A stretch of 10,009 bases of DNA from Chromatiales bacterium (GTDB lineage: Bacteria > Pseudomonadota > Gammaproteobacteria > Chromatiales > Chromatiaceae). Shown piece by piece: positions 7,294 through 10,009 of the stretch. The notes under the pieces are model-generated. The model worked only from the letters and a program-made list of their open reading frames with translations. It searched no databases and was not told where the DNA came from. The stretch's first letter is position 1; each line of letters begins with the position of its first letter. The position numbers were made by a program, and so were the translations under genes. The DNA is taken from NCBI GenBank assembly GCA_024762485.1, contig JANTHH010000097.1:1-10009 (forward strand). The letters run 5' to 3'.

Positions 7294-8577
7294 TTAACCC
7301 TCCGTTCCGGCTACGCGATTGACCACCTGGATGGCGCGCAGTGCAGCGCCGGTGGCATGTTGTACGGCCCGGTTCACATCCAGGGCATCACTGGCTGAGC
7401 CAGCGGCGAAGACGCCGCCATTGTCGGAAGACTGCTCGATGAAGCCCTCGCGATTGATCTCGATCTTGACCGGGAACTCGTCGGCGCTCACCGAGGGCTC
7501 CATGCCGATGGCGAGTACAACCAGGTCATGCGGGTTTTCGTAGCGGTTGTAACCCTCGGTATCGACGCCGCGGCACACCGGGTTGCCGTCCTTGTCCTGA
7601 ACGATGTTGGCCACCTTGGACTTGACGAACTTGACGTTCTCGTTGGCCTTGACCTTGTTGTAGAAATCCTCGAAGCGGTCGATGGCACGGATGTCGATGT
7701 AGTAGATGGTGACATCGGCATCGTCGCCCCAGGCGTCGGCAACGTAGGTGGTCTGCTTCAGCGAGGCCATGCAGCAGATGCGCGAGCAGTGGTAGAGATG
7801 GTTCCGGTCACGGGAACCGGCGCACTGGATGAAGGCCACGTTCTTGGCCTCCTTGCCGTCCGAGGGGCGGATCAGCTTGCCGCCGGTCGGCCCCTTGGCG
7901 TCAGCCATGCGCTCGAATTCGACGCTGGTGATGACGTTGTCGAAGCGGTCGTAGCCGTAGGGCTGGATCTTGGCCGCGTCGTAGGGGCGCCAGCCGGTGG
8001 CCCAGATCACTGCGCCACAGGGGAAGTCGATCTCCTGCTCGGTCTGCTCCAGGTCGACGGCGTCGTATTTGCAGGCATCCTTCGCCTTCTGGGCATCGTC
8101 GGTGCCGATGATGGCCGGGTCGATAACGTACTGCATCGGGTGGGCCATCAGGTGCGGCAGGTAGGCGCCCTTGCGCTTGCTCATGCCGTAGTCGAACTCA
8201 TTGTCGAATTCGGCCTCCACCGCCTTGCCGCATTCGCCGCAGGCGGTGCAGTTGTCGTTCACGTAGCGCGGGGAGAGCTTGACCTTCGCGGTGTAGTTGC
8301 CCGCTTCACCTGACAGATCCGTCACCTCGGCCATGGTCAGTATGGTCAGGTTCGGATTCATCTTCGCCCGCCGCTGGTTGATCTCCAGGCCGCAGGTGGG
8401 GTGGCAAAGCTTGGGGAAATATTTGTGCAACTGGGTGACCCGGCCGCCAAGAAAGGGCCGTTTCTCAACCAGTACGACCTTCTTCCCGGTTTCTGCGGCT
8501 TCGAGTGCGGCGGTCATGCCGCTGATGCCGCCGCCGACCACCAGGATGGTCTCATTGCTGGCTACTACCTCCGACAT
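7294..8577 (-). CDS. qmoA: QmoA: HdrA-like FAD-binding flavoprotein
   Basis: This 427-residue protein is the first gene of the operon. It has a Rossmann FAD motif VVGGGISG (13-20) followed by VEKRPFLGGR, a C58-x3-C62 pair, and the HdrA-type cluster motif C252-AGSRD...C264-x3-C268-C269. The ferredoxin region is reduced compared with HdrA: only C110/C113/C116 and, 52 residues later, C169 remain. Its expected role is to accept or donate electrons at FAD next to QmoB, in contact with AprBA. I chose the ATG at 8575-8577 (MSEVVASNET) over the in-frame ATG at 8590-8592: GAGGAG lies at 8585-8590, exactly between the two, 7 nt before the downstream ATG. The length is typical of QmoA and shorter than full HdrA. 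The gene is followed after 4 nt by qmoB. Confidence 0.93.
   Translation of the reverse strand: MSEVVASNETILVVGGGISGMTAALEAAETGKKVVLVEKRPFLGGRVTQLHKYFPKLCHPTCGLEINQRRAKMNPNLTILTMAEVTDLSGEAGNYTAKVKLSPRYVNDNCTACGECGKAVEAEFDNEFDYGMSKRKGAYLPHLMAHPMQYVIDPAIIGTDDAQKAKDACKYDAVDLEQTEQEIDFPCGAVIWATGWRPYDAAKIQPYGYDRFDNVITSVEFERMADAKGPTGGKLIRPSDGKEAKNVAFIQCAGSRDRNHLYHCSRICCMASLKQTTYVADAWGDDADVTIYYIDIRAIDRFEDFYNKVKANENVKFVKSKVANIVQDKDGNPVCRGVDTEGYNRYENPHDLVVLAIGMEPSVSADEFPVKIEINREGFIEQSSDNGGVFAAGSASDALDVNRAVQHATGAALRAIQVVNRVAGTEG
7297..7303 (-). promoter_or_regulatory. Ribosome-binding site of qmoB inside the end of qmoA
   Basis: On the minus strand GGAGGG lies just before the qmoA TAA (7294-7296) and 8 nt before the GTG start of qmoB. 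The start codon is not ATG, so this site decides the qmoB start and ties its translation to that of qmoA. Confidence 0.75.
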
Positions 8578-8584
8578 GGATGGT

Positions 8585-8590
8585 CTCCTC
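8585..8590 (-). promoter_or_regulatory. Ribosome-binding site deciding the qmoA start
   Basis: GAGGAG on the minus strand lies 7 nt before the ATG at 8575-8577. It overlaps the alternative in-frame ATG at 8590-8592, which has no such site of its own. The downstream ATG is therefore the likely start. Confidence 0.8.
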
Positions 8591-8890
8591 ATGTAGCGGA
8601 TTCGGATCTAGTCCAGGCCACCGCACTCGGCGGTTCGCGTTGCTCGCAAAGCAGGCCTCCTCAGAGCGACTAAACATACTCTCCTTCGTCCACCGCGGCT
8701 ATGCGCCCCCAATCGAAATTTCCGATAAGTTGATAGAAGTTGCGTATGGTCAAACGATGCGGGCTTATGGGTTGATGCCGGCCCTGGACTGGGGAGCGAA
8801 AGACCCGCGCAGATCAGGGTTGCGGGACGATCCCGTCGGCCGGTAACGTTGGGTCTTCGTCGGCGGGATGTGCGGGCCGATTCGAGATTC

Positions 8891-8896
8891 AGGAGG
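8891..8896 (+). promoter_or_regulatory. Ribosome-binding site deciding the cbbQ start (GTG)
   Basis: A perfect AGGAGG lies 4 nt before the in-frame GTG at 8901. The alternative ATG at 8868 would place this site inside the gene and has no ribosome-binding site of its own, so the GTG is preferred although the spacing is short. Confidence 0.65.
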
Positions 8897-8900
8897 CGGG

Positions 8901-9719
8901 GTGGAATCAACGGCGCAGGTCCTCAAGCCCGAGGAAAACTACATCAGGGACGAGCCCTACTACGAGCCGGTGGGCGACGAGATCGCCATCTTCGAGGCGG
9001 CCTATGCCAATGGCCTGCCGGTACTGCTCAAGGGCCCCACGGGCTGCGGCAAGACCCGGTTCATGGAGCACATGGCATGGCGGCTGCGGCGTCCACTGAT
9101 CACCGTCTCCTGCCATGATGACCTGACTACGTCCGATCTGGTTGGGCGCTTCCTGGTCAAGGGCGGCGAGACCACCTGGGTGGATGGGCCGCTGGCCCGG
9201 GCCGTGCGCAGTGGTGGCATCTGCTATCTCGACGAGGTGGTGGAGGCGCGCAAGGACACCACGGTGGTGATCCACCCGCTGGCCGACGATCGCCGCATCC
9301 TGCCGATGGAGAAGGTGGGCGAACTGCTGGAGGCGCCGGACGATTTCTGCCTGGCGATCTCCTACAACCCGGGTTACCAGTCGGTGCTCAAGGACCTGAA
9401 GCAGTCCACCCGTCAGCGTTTCGTCGCCCTGGAGTTCGATTATCCCGATGCCGCGCTGGAACAGCGGATCGTCGAGAGGGAGTCGGGCGTCGACGCGGAC
9501 ACGGCACGTCAGCTGGTGAAATTCGCGCACATGACGCGCAACCTCAAGGGCCAGGGGCTGGACGAGGGCGCCTCCACCCGGTTGCTGGTGCACACCGCCA
9601 AACTGATGGCCAGCGGGGTCTCCCCGGTGGTGGCCTGCCGCGCCGCCATTGCCCAGGCGCTGACCGACGAGGCCGACATGCTGGCGGCGGTCAACGAGCT
9701 CAGTGCCTCGCTCTTCTGA
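8901..9719 (+). CDS. cbbQ: CbbQ/NirQ-family MoxR-type AAA+ ATPase (RuBisCO activase subunit)
   Basis: This 272-residue protein, counted from GTG 8901, is close to the usual CbbQ length. It has Walker A GPTGCGKT (45-52), a Walker B region ICYLDEV (107-113, D111/E112), a sensor-1 asparagine in AISYNPGYQS (152-161) and an arginine-rich KDLKQSTRQRF block (164-174) typical of CbbQ/NirQ/GpvN. The opening EPYYEPVGDE and the LVGRFLV segment also fit CbbQ. In known systems CbbQ forms hexamers that, with the VWA protein CbbO, remodel inhibited RuBisCO using ATP. Relatives NirQ/NorQ act on nitric oxide reductase, so the client is not certain. No RuBisCO gene lies in the window. A VWA protein gene follows after 39 nt, as expected for this two-component family. 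Confidence 0.88.
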   Translation: MESTAQVLKPEENYIRDEPYYEPVGDEIAIFEAAYANGLPVLLKGPTGCGKTRFMEHMAWRLRRPLITVSCHDDLTTSDLVGRFLVKGGETTWVDGPLARAVRSGGICYLDEVVEARKDTTVVIHPLADDRRILPMEKVGELLEAPDDFCLAISYNPGYQSVLKDLKQSTRQRFVALEFDYPDAALEQRIVERESGVDADTARQLVKFAHMTRNLKGQGLDEGASTRLLVHTAKLMASGVSPVVACRAAIAQALTDEADMLAAVNELSASLF

Positions 9720-9758
9720 CCGGCCCGTGTCCGCGCTCACCGGGCGGCCTCCCTGGTC

Positions 9759-10009
9759 ATGGATCTGATCACCCTCGAACACGTCCAGGCGCACCTGGAC
9801 GAGTCTCTGGAAGTGGAGTTCTCCTTTCTGCCGACCGAGCCCCTCGCGCAGATGCTGTTCGATCTGCCCGCGCTGCGGCGCGACTTCGTGCTGCAGTGGA
9901 CACGCCGGGTGGCGGCCACCAATGTGCAGTTGGCCTTCGAATTCGCCAACCGGGCCGGGCCGGCGCTGCAGGCGCACGACGAATCGGTGATCCAGGCATG
10001 GTGCCTGCA
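9759..10009 (+). CDS. CbbO/NorD-like VWA-domain protein, N-terminal fragment (cut by window end)
   Basis: The frame is open from ATG 9759 to the window edge, giving about 83 residues that begin MDLITLEHVQAHLDE and include a helical, leucine- and alanine-rich segment (LRRDFVLQWTRRVAATNVQLAFEFA). It shares a reading frame with cbbQ, from which it is separated by a TGA and 39 nt. No clear ribosome-binding site precedes it, so translation may depend on cbbQ. The VWA domain itself would lie outside the window. Assignment to CbbO/NorD rests on the position directly after cbbQ and a general resemblance of this N-terminal part to proteins of that family. Full-length members are usually several hundred residues. 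The gene symbol is left open because the client protein is unknown. Confidence 0.65.
   Translation, partial: MDLITLEHVQAHLDESLEVEFSFLPTEPLAQMLFDLPALRRDFVLQWTRRVAATNVQLAFEFANRAGPALQAHDESVIQAWCL

Larger units (their letters stand above)
8578..8900. other. Divergent intergenic region between qmoA and cbbQ
   Basis: These 323 nt hold the start signals of both divergent genes. I see ribosome-binding sites at each end, but no gene. On the minus strand TTGACC (8748-8753) with a 17-nt spacer to ACTTAT (8725-8730) is the best sigma-70-like pair. The -10 hexamer matches only 3 of 6 positions, so it is a weak candidate for the qmoA promoter. Near the cbbQ side, short complementary segments could form small hairpins (for example CCCGC at about 8804 with GCGGG at about 8822). 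Short open frames here lack ribosome-binding sites and similarity to anything I recognise. Confidence 0.5.

Noticed and set aside
7528..8313. Plus-strand open frame of 261 codons opposite qmoA
   Set aside because: It is a mirror of qmoA codons, rich in Val, Gly, Ala and Asp, with no domain and no separate expression signals.
8590..8592. Upstream ATG as the qmoA start
   Set aside because: The GAGGAG site overlaps it and is correctly placed for the ATG at 8575-8577. The extra five residues are not expected in QmoA.
8868..8900. ATG 8868 as the cbbQ start
   Set aside because: It has no ribosome-binding site, while a perfect AGGAGG precedes the in-frame GTG at 8901.
8580..8910. Short open frames in the qmoA-cbbQ intergenic region (88 codons plus, 100 codons minus)
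   Set aside because: Neither has a ribosome-binding site or a recognisable domain, and the two overlap each other and the start signals of the flanking genes.
8907..9977. Minus-strand open frame of 356 codons opposite cbbQ and the VWA gene
   Set aside because: It spans two convincing plus-strand genes and their spacer. The translation is rich in Arg, Gln, Gly and His and resembles no protein I know.

Overview
The window looks like part of a chromosome from a chemolithoautotrophic sulfur-oxidising proteobacterium. It carries the C-terminal two thirds of adenylylsulfate (APS) reductase alpha subunit (aprA), a full Qmo/Hdr-type electron-transfer cluster (qmoA-qmoB-hdrC-hdrB) and a CbbQ/CbbO-type RuBisCO-activase pair. 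AprA plus Qmo alone would also fit a sulfate reducer. The CbbQ/CbbO pair implies Calvin-cycle CO2 fixation and makes a sulfur oxidiser running Apr in the sulfite-to-APS direction more likely. The exact lineage (gamma- or betaproteobacteria) cannot be fixed from the sequence alone.

Layout. On the plus strand, positions 1-1230 hold aprA (5' end outside the window), closed by a strong rho-independent terminator. A YkgJ-family cysteine-cluster protein follows at 1395-2288, preceded by a perfect 14-bp palindrome. It converges on a minus-strand secreted PstS-like solute-binding protein (2348-3229), with a bidirectional terminator between them. Next comes a minus-strand four-gene operon read from right to left: qmoA (8577-7294), qmoB (7289-4998), hdrC (4985-4362) and hdrB (4345-3446). 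Its gaps are only 4, 12 and 16 nt, and it ends in a rho-independent terminator at 3395-3422. A 323-nt divergent intergenic region separates qmoA from plus-strand cbbQ (8901-9719). A CbbO-like VWA protein starts at 9759 and runs off the window.

How the genes fit together. AprBA converts sulfite and AMP to APS and releases two electrons. QmoA and QmoB are FAD- and Fe-S-containing HdrA-like proteins that are the expected partners of AprBA. In the classical Qmo complex the third subunit QmoC is a fusion of an HdrC-like domain and a membrane cytochrome b. Here two soluble proteins, HdrC (two [4Fe-4S] clusters) and HdrB (two CCG domains), occupy that position and no membrane anchor is visible. How electrons reach the quinone pool is therefore open.

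The most interesting points are: the soluble QmoAB-HdrCB module; the pattern of cysteine loss in QmoA, which leaves exactly one cluster's worth of ligands; the orphan PstS-like protein with cysteines in predicted ligand-binding loops; and a CbbQO pair placed beside sulfur-oxidation genes with no RuBisCO gene in the window. I saw no tRNA, rRNA, insertion sequence or CRISPR array.
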